DNA of 64,000 nucleotides from Desmonostoc muscorum LEGE 12446. GTDB taxonomy: Bacteria; Cyanobacteriota; Cyanobacteriia; Cyanobacteriales; Nostocaceae. The position numbers were made by a program, and so were the translations under genes. The stretch is taken from the NCBI RefSeq assembly GCF_015207005.2, contig NZ_JADEXS020000001.1, positions 2,170,001 to 2,234,000 of the forward strand. Reading direction: 5' to 3'. Shown here in pieces: positions 28,340-37,774 of this stretch. The notes beneath the pieces were generated by a model. It had not been told where the DNA came from and did not search any database. It saw only the letters and a program-made list of their open reading frames with translations. Each line of letters starts with the position of its first letter. The first letter of the stretch is position 1.

Positions 28340-28480
28340 ATTCAGGGAGAAGTGGGGAGATGGGGAGTGGGGAGTGGGGAGATGAGGGAGATGAGGGAGA
28401 TGAGGAAGGGGACGCAAAGAAAAACAAATGACTAATGACCAATGACTAATGACAAATGACCAATGACTAATGACAAAAAG
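28340..28480. repeat. GGGGAGTGGGGAGATG and AATGACT short tandem repeats
   Basis: Between petP and the first tandem Uma2 gene: a G-rich GGGGAGATGAGGGAGATGAG block (about 28347-28410) and an AATGACTAATGACCA array (about 28425-28476) of the STRR type. Confidence 0.9.
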
Positions 28481-28518
28481 CTTAAAATTAAATCAACAAC
28501 CAAACAGGTACAACGATA

Positions 28519-29331
28519 ATGTTTGTCACAGCGCAACAGCTAGAACAACAGATGCCCGATGCAACTCGGTTGTTAAGTGATGAGCCGGAGATGGAAACTT
28601 CCTTGCATTATATGCAGCTACTGCTGCTAGTAACTTCCCTTGAGTGGCTGTGGCGTGACTGTAATGATTTCTTTATAGGTGCGAATTTAACAATATATTT
28701 TAGCCGTCAGCAGTTGCGAAATCGAGATTTTCGCGGCCCAGACTTTTTTTTGGTCAAAAACACCGAAAAGCGATCGCGCAATTCTTGGGTAGTCTGGGAA
28801 GAAGATGGTCGTTATCCAGATTTGATTATTGAATTACTTTCAGAAAGTACGGCTGATATTGACCGCAATTTGAAGAAGAATCTTTATGAAAATCGATTTC
28901 ACACACCAGAATATTTCTGGTTTTCGCCAGAAAATTTGGAATTTGTCGGTTTTGAATTGGTAGGCAACAGGTATCAGGAAATTACACCAAATGCACGAGG
29001 ATGGCGTTGGAGCGATGTGCTGGGGCTGTATTTAGGAGTAGAAGCAGGTAAACTGCGCTACTTTACACCCGATGGTGATTTAGTTCCAACACCAGAGGAA
29101 GCTGCAATAGCAGCACAACAAGTGGCTATTGCAGCACAGCAACAGGCCTCAGAAGCACAGCAACAGGCCTCAGAAGCGAAACAACAGGCGTCTGAGGCTC
29201 AGCAACAAGCATCTGAAGCTCAGCAACAAGCATCTGAGGCACAATTGCGGTTGGAACAAGAACAGCTGCGATCGCAACGGTTGGCGGAACATTTGCGATC
29301 GTTCGGAGTAAATCCCGATAGCTTGAGTTAA
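28519..29331 (+). CDS. Uma2 family putative endonuclease with heptad coiled-coil tail
   Basis: A 270-residue Uma2 (DUF820) protein, first of a tandem trio. The nuclease-fold core has FRGPDFFLVKN (about 73-83, Asp) and YPDLIIELLSEST (about 98-110, Glu), followed by the ENRFHTPEYFWFSPENLEF region. The C-terminal part is a coiled coil: five units of a 7-residue repeat QQQASEA/KQQASEA (residues 207-241) and then LRLEQEQLRSQRLAEHLRS, ending FGVNPDSLS. The same tail style ends the other two genes of the trio. The next gene begins 18 bases after the stop, so an operon is likely. Cellular role unknown. Confidence 0.9.
   Translation: MFVTAQQLEQQMPDATRLLSDEPEMETSLHYMQLLLLVTSLEWLWRDCNDFFIGANLTIYFSRQQLRNRDFRGPDFFLVKNTEKRSRNSWVVWEEDGRYPDLIIELLSESTADIDRNLKKNLYENRFHTPEYFWFSPENLEFVGFELVGNRYQEITPNARGWRWSDVLGLYLGVEAGKLRYFTPDGDLVPTPEEAAIAAQQVAIAAQQQASEAQQQASEAKQQASEAQQQASEAQQQASEAQLRLEQEQLRSQRLAEHLRSFGVNPDSLS
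29137..29241 (+). repeat. 21-bp coding minisatellite (5 units)
   Basis: Five in-frame 21-bp units encode the QQQASEA heptads of the Uma2 coiled coil. Later units differ by synonymous changes (CAGGCCTCAGAA versus CAAGCATCTGAG), so the array is not brand new, but slippage could change its length without breaking the frame. Confidence 0.93.
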
Positions 29332-29349
29332 GCAACAAAGGTAGCAGTC

Positions 29350-30105
29350 ATGTATCAAACAGATCCTCCCCGTCCACCACAATAAACCATGCCTACGATG
29401 TATGATTTACCCAGTGAATTAATAGGGGAATCAGGTTTGCCAGATGAATTTCACTGCATTCAGGCGGATTTGCTGACTGAGACTTGTCAACCTCTGACTT
29501 ATCCATCTGAGGAAATTTTACTTGCTAGCGATTTAAATCTTTACTACGACCCCCGTCATACTTTATGGTACAAGCGTCCTGATTGGTATATGGTTTTAGG
29601 AGTACCTAGTGCTAGCCAACAGCAAGACCTACGCTTAAGTTACGTCATTTGACAAGAGGGAGTTGTTCCATTTTTAGTCGTGGAATTACTCTCACCTGGT
29701 ACAGAACAAGAAGATTTACGAAAAACACTGCGCGATGTAAACCAGCCCCCAACCAAGAGGGAAGTATATGAAGGCATTTTGCGGGTTCCTTACTACGTTA
29801 TCTACGATCGCTATGAAAATCATTTGCGTGCCTTTCAACTCACAGGCACTCGCTACGAGGCAATATCTTTACCAGAGAACCGCTTTTGGTTGGAAGAATT
29901 AGAATTAGGATTGGGTCTGTGGCAAGGTTCTTATCAGCAGACAACAGGCTTGTGGTTGCGTTGGTATAATGCAGCAGGTTGGGTGCCGACATCAAAAGAA
30001 AGAGCCGAACAAGAACGCCAACGGGCTGAACAAGAACGTCAACGAGCTGAACGATTGGCAGAATATTTGCGATCGCAAGGAATTGATCCAAACAATCTAC
30101 CCTAG
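29350..30105 (+). pseudogene. Uma2 family gene interrupted by two in-frame stop codons
   Basis: One continuous frame from ATG 29350 to 30105 encodes a complete Uma2 protein except for TAA at 29383-29385 and TGA at 29650-29652. It reads MYQTDPPRPPQ, stop, TMPTMYDLPSE, then LRLSYVI, stop, QEGVVPFLVVELLSPGTEQED. From memory of family members the stops replace Glu (GAA) and Trp (TGG), each a single-base change. ATG 29350 has an AAAGGTAG ribosome binding site like that of the next gene. Reinitiation at 29389 would give an 87-residue N-terminal piece, and the C-terminal piece from about 29680 would hold the ELLSPGT active-site segment. The tail has EQERQRA heptads and ends LAEYLRSQGIDPNNLP. Split expression is not excluded. 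Confidence 0.88.
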
Positions 30106-30117
30106 TAAAAGGTAGCC

Positions 30118-30792
30118 ATGACTACAACTATCAAAATAGTCAATCCCAACATCGAATATCCCAGTTCCGACGGTGAACCATTGGCAGAATCATACTTACA
30201 TCTCTACGCAATTCTCACCACCTTAGAAGTAATTAAACAATACCTAACAGGCAGACAAGCTACAGTTTTAGCAGACCAATTTCTCTACTATGCTCAAGGT
30301 TTTCCCAAATTAAGAGTTGCACCAGATGTGATGGTAATTTTTGATGTGCCGCCTGGGGGTCGGGATAGTTATAAAGTTTGGGAGGAAGGTCAAGTTCCCC
30401 AGGTGGTATTTGAAATGACTTCTCAAGGAACTCAAAAACAAGACCAAGAGCAAAAGAAAAATCTCTATGAACAATTAGGGATTTTAGAATATTGGTTATT
30501 TGACCCGAAGGGGGAATGGATTGAAGAAAAGTTAAGGGGATATAGGTTAGATGGTGAGACTTACCAGTTAATTACGGATGGTATATCTCAACCTCTAGGA
30601 TTAAGAGTGGCGGTAGAGGGGGAAGTATTAGGATTTTATCTTCTAGATACGGGGGACAAATTATTAACACCGACGGAGTTAGCTGAACAATTACAACAAG
30701 AACGCCAAAGAGCGGAACAAGAACGCCAACGGGCTGATAGACTTGCAGAGTATTTGCGATCGCAGGGAGTTGATCCAGATACTTTGAGTTAA
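30118..30792 (+). CDS. Uma2 family putative endonuclease with short coiled-coil tail
   Basis: A 224-residue Uma2 protein, third of the trio, starting 12 bases after the pseudogene with an AAAAGGTAG ribosome binding site. Core motifs: LRVAPDVMVIFDVPPGG (about 63-79, Asp), QVVFEMTSQGTQKQD (about 95-109, Glu) and a YEQLGILEYWLFDPKGEW segment. Its C-terminus is EQLQQERQRAEQERQRA, then DRLAEYLRSQGVDPDTLS, closely matching the tail of the pseudogene and, less closely, that of the first Uma2 gene. The GC content and codon use resemble the neighbourhood. Confidence 0.9.
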   Translation: MTTTIKIVNPNIEYPSSDGEPLAESYLHLYAILTTLEVIKQYLTGRQATVLADQFLYYAQGFPKLRVAPDVMVIFDVPPGGRDSYKVWEEGQVPQVVFEMTSQGTQKQDQEQKKNLYEQLGILEYWLFDPKGEWIEEKLRGYRLDGETYQLITDGISQPLGLRVAVEGEVLGFYLLDTGDKLLTPTELAEQLQQERQRAEQERQRADRLAEYLRSQGVDPDTLS

Positions 30793-31020
30793 GCAAAAAC
30801 TTGCGCCCCTCACAAAGAAAGGAGTGTTGCTAACAAGATTTCTATTTGTTATAGAAAAATACACTTGCCAACAGCATATTTGTTGTATAATCACCAAGAT
30901 AAATTGGCTAACATTTTTTCTAAATGATGCGTTCAACTTACACAAGGAACACAAAGCTGACTGTCATTACAATTAGGCATTACATAAAGAAACTGGGTGT
31001 GTAGATAGGGGGAGTAAAAA

Positions 31021-31878
31021 TTGCTGCGAATTTTACAAAGAATTGTACGTAAATTAGGCAGTCTCAGATGCATCCTGCCACTAAATGAACAGTTTTGGAC
31101 AAAGTTTGACTTGCTCAGAACTTTGGTTAGACGGGATTTAGAAGCGCGTTATAAGGGTTCTGTTTTAGGAAATTTGTGGCCTTTGCTAAATCAGCTATCG
31201 CAATTACTGATTTACACTTATGTGTTTTCGATTGTGCTGAGAGTGAAGCTAAGTATCAAAAACTTACCAGAGAATAACTTCACCTTTGGTTTGTGGTTAT
31301 TTGCAGGGTTGCTTCCTTGGATTGCTTTTACAGGCGGGTTAACGCAGGCTGCTACTTCAGTATTAGGACAGCAAAACTTAGTGAAAAAGGTGGTATTTCC
31401 CTTAGCTTTGCTACCTTTAGTACCAATTTTATCAACATTTATTGAAAGTTTCTTTGGTTTAATAATGTTGATTTTTTTTGTAGCTGTAAATACTCATATT
31501 TTACATCCAACTTTGGCATTATTACCATTAGTCTGGCTAACGCAGTTATTATTAACGGCAGGTTTGGGTTATTTAGCGGCAGGAATAACAGTTTTTTTGC
31601 GAGATGTTCCGCAGACTTTAGGAGTGATTTTAAATGTTTGGATGTACTTGACACCAATTATTTATCCGGCATCTGCAATTCCTGTAGAATTGCAGAGTTT
31701 CATATTTTGGTTAAATCCCATGACAGCCTTAGTTGAAGTTTATCGAGATTTGATTTTGGTTGGGGAGATAAAACATTGGGGTGAATGGGGAGTAGCCTCA
31801 ATAGTTGCATTCTTGATTTTTTGTTGCGGGTTTTTCGTGTATAGACGGTTGCGACCAGCATTTGCCGATGTATTGTGA
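31021..31878 (+). CDS. polysaccharide ABC transporter permease (Wzm type)
   Basis: A 285-residue inner-membrane permease of the ABC-2 family that exports O-antigen or other polysaccharide with the ATPase encoded next. Six hydrophobic segments follow an amphipathic N-terminus; the family motif LVRRDLEARYKGSVLGNLWPLLNQL is at about residues 37-61, and FLRDVPQTLGVILNVWMYLTPIIYP at about 192-216. The TTG start at 31021 has a strong GGGGGAG ribosome binding site 7 bases upstream. This gene opens the 31-44 kb polysaccharide cluster. Confidence 0.92.
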   Translation: MLRILQRIVRKLGSLRCILPLNEQFWTKFDLLRTLVRRDLEARYKGSVLGNLWPLLNQLSQLLIYTYVFSIVLRVKLSIKNLPENNFTFGLWLFAGLLPWIAFTGGLTQAATSVLGQQNLVKKVVFPLALLPLVPILSTFIESFFGLIMLIFFVAVNTHILHPTLALLPLVWLTQLLLTAGLGYLAAGITVFLRDVPQTLGVILNVWMYLTPIIYPASAIPVELQSFIFWLNPMTALVEVYRDLILVGEIKHWGEWGVASIVAFLIFCCGFFVYRRLRPAFADVL

Positions 31879-32179
31879 AGCCCTATTGATTTTGATAACG
31901 CAGAATCATTTGTTAAAAAAATTAATATCGTGTATCCAACCTTCCTACCTTCTATGTGTTATTAAATTTATCTAAATTCAATATTCAAGCATAATACTTA
32001 TAAAATAAATTTAATATCAGGTCAATTAAGGTGACCAATACAGGTAAAATATATACCATTCACTTTGAGAGTATTTTGGTGGTGACGAATGCGAAAACAA
32101 TAAAAGCCATACTTGAGGCAAACTCCAAAAATATTTATTTAACGGTGGTGTAGGGGTATTGAGGACTGATGGTAAAAGC
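31879..32179. other. gap between transporter permease and ATPase genes
   Basis: About 300 AT-rich bases, unusually long for a Wzm-Wzt pair. No repeat array or gene is visible; an internal promoter is possible but not identifiable. Confidence 0.45.
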
Positions 32180-33526
32180 ATGGGAGAAAAAATTGTAATT
32201 TCTCTAAAAAATGTCTCGAAGTGCTACAAGCGCTATGTTCGCCCTGTAGATAGGCTTAAAGAAGTTTTTCTACCTCATAAAAGTAGATATGATGAATTCT
32301 GGGCATTGCAGAATATCAATCTAGAAGTATTTAAGGGGGAAACAATTGCAATCGTAGGCTCAAATGGTTCAGGAAAAAGCACCCTACTGCAAATTATTGC
32401 AGGGACATTGACACCAACAACTGGAGAAGTACAGGTTCAGGGACGGATATCAGCGCTTTTAGAACTTGGTAGTGGATTTAACCCAGAATTTACTGGTCGG
32501 CAGAATGTATTTTTTAATGGGCGATTATTAGGATTAAGCCAAAAGGAAATTGAAGAAAAATTTGATGAAATTGCCGCATTTGCAGATATAGGAGATTTTA
32601 TAGATCAGCCTGTAAACACTTACTCTAGTGGTATGTTTGTCCGTTTGGCTTTTTCTGTAGCAGTCAACGTAGTTCCCGAAATTCTAATTGTTGATGAAGC
32701 CCTAAGTGTTGGTGACATGTTTTTCCAAGCCAAATGTATGATCAAGCTTAAACAAATGCTAGATAATGGCCTGACGCTTTTTTTTGTTAGTCATGACACA
32801 AACTCAGTAAAAAGTATATGTGAAAGAGCAGTTTATTTAAACAAAGGTAATATTGAAATTATTGGTGATAGTGGTTTAGTTATTGATACTTATATAAAAG
32901 CTCAATTTGCCAAAATGAAGTTATTAACAAACAACAATTTGCAAGATAGCAAAGCAATAGCAACACCTGTTGTTGAAATACCAGAAATAGCATTTTTAGA
33001 AACAGGCAACCATGTTTTCCTCCAAGAAGCAAAAGAGTTTGAGGAACGGGTTAAAATCTTTCGTCAAGGTAGCGGTAAAGCAAGAATAATTAATGTAGCC
33101 GTACTTGATGAGTTGGAAAGACCAACAACAGAAATCAAATTTGATGATTATATTAATGTCAAAATTTATTATGAAGTTTTTGAAATTTTACCCGAAATAG
33201 TGATTGCTTTCTATATTAAAGATAAAAATCAAGTTGAAGTTATAGGTAATAATAATGCTTATGAAAATCAACCTATTAAGGATGCGATACCTGGTGAACA
33301 ATATTACATAGAATTTAAATTCCATAATAAGCTGAGAGCGGGTAACTATAGCATTACCACATTAATTGCTGATTCTTTAAAAACAACAGCTTATTTTGAT
33401 TGGGTAGAATACTCTTATGTATTTAAATCAGCAGATTTAACTAATAAAACTATTTGGAGTCAGGTATATCAGCCAATGCATGTGTCTGTATCTAAGCTAG
33501 ATCATACTTCTACGGTCAGTATATGA
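32180..33526 (+). CDS. polysaccharide ABC transporter ATPase with Wzt C-terminal domain
   Basis: A 448-residue ATPase powering export through the Wzm-type permease. The ABC domain has Walker A GSNGSGKST, signature YSSGM, Walker B EILIVDEALSVGD and the H-loop VSHD. Beyond about residue 280 it carries a beta-sandwich-like extension (GSGKARIINVAVLDELERP and following) of the Wzt C-terminal type, which in O9a-like systems recognises the capped end of the glycan. ATG 32180 (MGEKIVISLKNVSKCYKRY) was chosen; a TTG at 32159 with an upstream TAGGGG is an alternative adding 7 residues. The two methyltransferases in the cluster are candidate capping enzymes. Confidence 0.92.
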   Translation: MGEKIVISLKNVSKCYKRYVRPVDRLKEVFLPHKSRYDEFWALQNINLEVFKGETIAIVGSNGSGKSTLLQIIAGTLTPTTGEVQVQGRISALLELGSGFNPEFTGRQNVFFNGRLLGLSQKEIEEKFDEIAAFADIGDFIDQPVNTYSSGMFVRLAFSVAVNVVPEILIVDEALSVGDMFFQAKCMIKLKQMLDNGLTLFFVSHDTNSVKSICERAVYLNKGNIEIIGDSGLVIDTYIKAQFAKMKLLTNNNLQDSKAIATPVVEIPEIAFLETGNHVFLQEAKEFEERVKIFRQGSGKARIINVAVLDELERPTTEIKFDDYINVKIYYEVFEILPEIVIAFYIKDKNQVEVIGNNNAYENQPIKDAIPGEQYYIEFKFHNKLRAGNYSITTLIADSLKTTAYFDWVEYSYVFKSADLTNKTIWSQVYQPMHVSVSKLDHTSTVSI

Positions 33527-33626
33527 GGCAAACAATGGAGATATGTAACTAAATAGTAAAATTTCTAGATAATTTAGATATGTCTGTTATCAATAATAAA
33601 AACATATTTTCAATAGGTTAATTATT

Positions 33627-34154
33627 ATGTTACAACCCCAAGAAGAGTTAGAAGAATTTTATCAAAAATATGATCCTTGGGATTATGAGATAACACCAGA
33701 CGACCATACAAGAAAAAGCATTATTTTAAGTGAAATTCCTGAACGGCAATACCAAAATGTTCTTGATATTGGTTGTGGTCATGGGTTTATTACACGCGAA
33801 TTACCAGGTACACATATAACAGCGTTTGATGTTTCAGCTAATGCTATAAGCCATGCGAAAAAATTTGAATCGAGTAGAATCAAATTCATGCAATCATCTA
33901 TTTTTGAGATACCGAAGCACACAAAAGATAGTTATGACTTAATAACTATCACTGGGGTTTTGTATTCGCAGTATATTGGAAAATCATTCAATTTGGTATA
34001 TAAACTTGTAGACAGTATCTTGAGAGAGGATGGAATATTGCTATGCTGTCATATAAATGATTGGTACTCAGTTCGCTTCCCATATTTAATGTTAGATTGT
34101 TATTATTTTCCATATAGAGATTATACGCAAAGATTAGAGGTTTACATTAAATGA
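33627..34154 (+). CDS. SAM-dependent methyltransferase (NodS-like)
   Basis: A 175-residue class I methyltransferase with SAM motif I NVLDIGCGHGFITREL (about 45-60), the acidic loop ITAFDVSANAISHAKK, and DLITITGVLYSQYIG as motif IV. The N-terminal EEFYQKYDPWDYE is typical of the NodS/SAM methyltransferases found in polysaccharide clusters. It would methylate a sugar or a glycan end. Its TGA overlaps the ATG of the next gene (ATGA), so the two are translationally coupled. Confidence 0.88.
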   Translation: MLQPQEELEEFYQKYDPWDYEITPDDHTRKSIILSEIPERQYQNVLDIGCGHGFITRELPGTHITAFDVSANAISHAKKFESSRIKFMQSSIFEIPKHTKDSYDLITITGVLYSQYIGKSFNLVYKLVDSILREDGILLCCHINDWYSVRFPYLMLDCYYFPYRDYTQRLEVYIK

Positions 34155-35692
34155 CGATTTTAATGTATCACAAAGTCTACCTAGAAAGCCCTAGTATATG
34201 GTGGGTAACAGTAGATGATTTTTATAGACAAATGCTTGAATTAAAGCATAAAAAAATTGTTTATTTAGATGAATACAATCCCAGTGATCCTGAACATGTT
34301 GTAATTACATTTGATGGTGTTTACAAAAATGTTTTAGACTACGCTGCGCCTATATTGAGTGAATTTAATTATCCATTTGAACTATTTGTCACTAGTGACT
34401 ATATAGGCATAGATAATTTTTTTGATACATCAGAGCCACAAGCACAATTTGCTAATTTTCAAGAGTTAGAAATTCTAGTTAAAAATAATGGCCGATTACA
34501 GTGGCATACAAAATCTCATTGTGATTTAACAAATGAAGAAATCCCAGTAAATTTTGTAGAGGAACTAGAAGTTCCTCATAACTTAGAAAAAATAGACCCA
34601 ACTGGGTTTAAATGGTTTGCCTATCCCTACGGAAAATTTAATGAAAGACTTATTGATCAAGTAAAATTAAAGTTTGAGGGAGCAGTATCTTGCCATCAAG
34701 GTAATGACCATGATCTGTACCGCTTGAATCGTATAACTGTCACTAATGAGACGACATTTAAAAAGGCTACCATTACAGTTATTATCCCATCCTATAACTA
34801 CGGAAGTTTTTTAGTTGAAGCTATTGAATCAGTGCTGCGTCAAACTAGAATGCCTGATGAAATTTTAATTTCAGATGATGCATCTACTGATGATACAAGT
34901 GAAATAGCTAAATTCTATCAGGCAACTTACCCTAATTTAATAAAGATAAATATAAATGAAAATAATCTAGGTGTAGTCAAACATTTTAACAAAGCTGTGT
35001 CATTAACTAAGTCTGATTATATTACCTTTTTGGGCGCCGACAATAGATTTAGAAGTGATTTTATTGAAAAAACATCACTGATATTAGATACATATTCAGA
35101 TGTAGCGATCGCATATAGTGATTTTGCACTATTTGGGAAAAGAGCTAAGCTCGTTTATGATTCTTTTCCACAAGATAAACGGGGATTGATTAAAAATGAA
35201 AAATTTTTCATTATAAATTTTCCAGAATTTAATCATGTGTCTAAACAAACACTATTAAATGATGGTAATTTTATACATGGCTCTTCAATGTTTAGACGCC
35301 AAGCTTTTGATGAGGTTAGTGGATATTTTGAAAAGCCAAATGTGCCTGAAGATTATGATTTATTTCGCAGGATTGTAAAAGCCGGATGGAATGCAAAGAA
35401 AGCACCTTTTCCACTTTTAGAATATAGGCAGCACTCAAAGTACCAAGCTAATGTGCAGTTAGGTTCATTTAATGAACTACAATTTTACAAAAAATTGTTA
35501 GCACAATCTCAGTCTAACTTAGAGCAGTTGCAAATCTATTTGCAACATAATGAAGCCGAATTGGAAAAAGCACAGAAAAAAATTATAGAGAAGGAAAAAA
35601 TAATTACAGAAATGGAAAATAGTAATTTTTTGAAAATGCGTAAAACATGGTTAAAATTAATCCAATTACTGGGAATAAAATTCAAACAATAA
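34151..35692 (+). CDS. NodB-like deacetylase / GT2 glycosyltransferase fusion
   Basis: A 513-residue two-domain protein. Residues about 1-195 are a polysaccharide deacetylase (NodB) homology domain: MTILMYHKV start, VITFDGVYKN at 51-60 where the family has TFDDG, and QWHTKSH with the two His (H119, H123). The second Asp of TFDDG, a metal ligand, is missing. Residues about 207-440 are a GT-A family 2 glycosyltransferase (TVIIPSYNYGSFLVEAIESV, ISDDASTDDT, FLGADN). A coiled coil (about 448-490, EAELEKAQKKIIEKEKIITE) ends the protein. It overlaps the preceding methyltransferase gene by four bases. Deacetylation by this copy is uncertain. Confidence 0.88.
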   Translation: MTILMYHKVYLESPSIWWVTVDDFYRQMLELKHKKIVYLDEYNPSDPEHVVITFDGVYKNVLDYAAPILSEFNYPFELFVTSDYIGIDNFFDTSEPQAQFANFQELEILVKNNGRLQWHTKSHCDLTNEEIPVNFVEELEVPHNLEKIDPTGFKWFAYPYGKFNERLIDQVKLKFEGAVSCHQGNDHDLYRLNRITVTNETTFKKATITVIIPSYNYGSFLVEAIESVLRQTRMPDEILISDDASTDDTSEIAKFYQATYPNLIKININENNLGVVKHFNKAVSLTKSDYITFLGADNRFRSDFIEKTSLILDTYSDVAIAYSDFALFGKRAKLVYDSFPQDKRGLIKNEKFFIINFPEFNHVSKQTLLNDGNFIHGSSMFRRQAFDEVSGYFEKPNVPEDYDLFRRIVKAGWNAKKAPFPLLEYRQHSKYQANVQLGSFNELQFYKKLLAQSQSNLEQLQIYLQHNEAELEKAQKKIIEKEKIITEMENSNFLKMRKTWLKLIQLLGIKFKQ

Positions 35693-35774
35693 TTAGTGAT
35701 TAATGGCGACTTTAAATCTGTAGGTGAAATATGTCTAGTTTAACAAAGTTACTGTAATCTTCAAGGGTACAGCC

Positions 35775-37637
35775 GTGAATACATTAAAATCGCATCTACC
35801 GTTACCTCTGATTGATATTTCTCTCGTAACTTATAATTCAGCTGAGTGGATTGATAATTTTTTTAGAAGTCTATTAAAACAAAGTTACCCTACAAAGCTA
35901 ATTAATGTTTTATTAACAGATAATCAGTCTAGTGATGATACAGTTAAGTTATGTAATTTAATTTCAAAAAACTATTCGGAATCTTTTCATAGCTTTCAAA
36001 TATTTGAACGCCCAAATCTAGGATTTGGTTGTGGTCATAACTTCAATTTATTAAACAGCGAGTCTCCATATTTTCTAGTCTCCAATGTCGATTTGGAATT
36101 TGATCGCGATGCTATTTTAACAGCAGTAAACACCGCAACGACAGATGATAAAGATGTAGCATCATGGGAATTTCGTCAAAAACCTTTTGAACATCCAAAG
36201 TATTATAATCCTGTTACTCTAGAGACATACTGGTCATCTCATGCTTGCATTCTTTTTAGGCGTTCTGCTCTTGAAAAAGTAAGAGGTTACGAGGAAAAGA
36301 TTTTTCTGTATGGAGAAGATGTAGAGCTTTCTTACAGATTGCGAGATAATGGCTTCCGTATTAAGTATTGTCCTTCATCTGTGTGTTGGCATTACACTTA
36401 TGAATATCCAAATCAAGTTAAAAGACTACAGTTCTTAGGTAGCACTTTGGCGAATAGTTATATAAGACTACGTTATGGTTCTTGGAATGAAATAGCTACT
36501 ATACCCTTAATGTATTTACGGTTATGGTTCTCACCTCCTTGTATATCTCAACAGCGATTGGGACTGCTGATAAATATTTGGAAAATTCTGCAAAACTCTT
36601 TATATTTTATATTTACTCGTAAAGGTAGTGAGGAATTATTCCCTATAAATAAATGGGATTATGGATTTATTAGAGATGGTGCTTTTTATGGACATCAAAA
36701 GAAAACTTTTGATTCTCTACCTTTAGTTAGCGTTATTACTCGTACTTATAAAGGAAGGTTGCCATATCTGAAGGAAGCAGTAACCTCAGTCTTGAACCAA
36801 ACCTATCTTAATATCGAGTTAGTAGTTGTAGAAGATGGTTCTGATGAAGCACAAGATTACATAAATCAGGTTGCTCAAACCACTAGATTAAAAGTAATCT
36901 ATAAAGCAGAACCTAAGCGTGGGCGTTGTCACACAGGAAATGTAGGTTTGTCTCTGACAACTGGTAAATTTATAGTGTTTCTTGATGATGATGACCTATT
37001 TTTTGCAGATCATATTGAAATACTTACAAATGAGTTAATAGCTAATCCAAAGATTGCAGCTACCTATTCGCTATCTTGGGAGGTTGCTACAAAGTTAATT
37101 TCTTTAGAACCTTTCCGTTACGAAGAGATATCACATAAAACTATTTATCGTCAACCCTTCTCTAGAGCCATCATGTGGCATCATAATTATATTCCAATAC
37201 AATCAATTTTATTTAATAGGCAACTGTACGAGCGTCATGGGGGTTTTGATGAATCTCTAGAAAATTTAGAAGATTGGAACTTATGGACTCGTTACTGTTT
37301 AAATGATGAGTTTTTACTAATTGAAAAAACAACATCAATGTATAAAATTCCCTATAATCTTAATGATTGGATAACGCGGAAAAAAAAGTTGGATGCTTAC
37401 TATGAAAAAGCAGTAGAAAAGCAAAAAGAACTTAAATTAACTTTAACAATTCCGCAATTGATGAATTTATATCAAGATTTAGTAGGTTATGAACGTACAC
37501 TCATAAATTCTCATTGGCAATTACAGTTGCAGCTGCAATCCAATTTTAGGTATAGATTGAAGACCGTATTTTTTAAATATAATTTTTTGAAATCCTTATA
37601 TTACTTTGTTTCTGCTATCAAGCATAAAATTATGTAA
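35775..37637 (+). CDS. tandem GT2-GT2 glycosyltransferase
   Basis: A 620-residue protein with two family 2 glycosyltransferase domains, likely adding two different sugars. Domain 1 (about 14-240): DISLVTYNSAEWIDNFF, LTDNQSSDDT, FLVSNVDLEFD and GYEEKIFLYGEDVELSYRL, a rhamnosyltransferase-like arrangement. Domain 2 (about 315-540): VSVITRTYKGRLPYLKEAV, VVVEDGSDEAQ, FIVFLDDDDLF, then ENLEDWNLWTRY. The start is GTG 35775. AT-rich codon use and absence of HIP1 sites are shared with the neighbours. Sugar specificities cannot be read from the sequence. Confidence 0.9.
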   Translation: MNTLKSHLPLPLIDISLVTYNSAEWIDNFFRSLLKQSYPTKLINVLLTDNQSSDDTVKLCNLISKNYSESFHSFQIFERPNLGFGCGHNFNLLNSESPYFLVSNVDLEFDRDAILTAVNTATTDDKDVASWEFRQKPFEHPKYYNPVTLETYWSSHACILFRRSALEKVRGYEEKIFLYGEDVELSYRLRDNGFRIKYCPSSVCWHYTYEYPNQVKRLQFLGSTLANSYIRLRYGSWNEIATIPLMYLRLWFSPPCISQQRLGLLINIWKILQNSLYFIFTRKGSEELFPINKWDYGFIRDGAFYGHQKKTFDSLPLVSVITRTYKGRLPYLKEAVTSVLNQTYLNIELVVVEDGSDEAQDYINQVAQTTRLKVIYKAEPKRGRCHTGNVGLSLTTGKFIVFLDDDDLFFADHIEILTNELIANPKIAATYSLSWEVATKLISLEPFRYEEISHKTIYRQPFSRAIMWHHNYIPIQSILFNRQLYERHGGFDESLENLEDWNLWTRYCLNDEFLLIEKTTSMYKIPYNLNDWITRKKKLDAYYEKAVEKQKELKLTLTIPQLMNLYQDLVGYERTLINSHWQLQLQLQSNFRYRLKTVFFKYNFLKSLYYFVSAIKHKIM

Positions 37638-37774
37638 GTAAGTTTGTACTTAAGCCAAAATATATCATCCTAACCAATGTTTAAAGTTATTTACTTAGTA
37701 TCTATTATTTTTCATTGTTTAAGGTAAGATACTACTGAATAGTTTACCCTTCTCCATTTCTATCTAAGAAAAGT

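Noticed and set aside
29126-29382. several overlapping frames on both strands in the Uma2 coiled-coil region
   Set aside because: They arise from the 21-bp repeat read in other frames.
28519-30792. toxin-antitoxin reading of the tandem Uma2 genes
   Set aside because: All three are the same nuclease-type family with no small antitoxin partner; tandem duplication explains them better.
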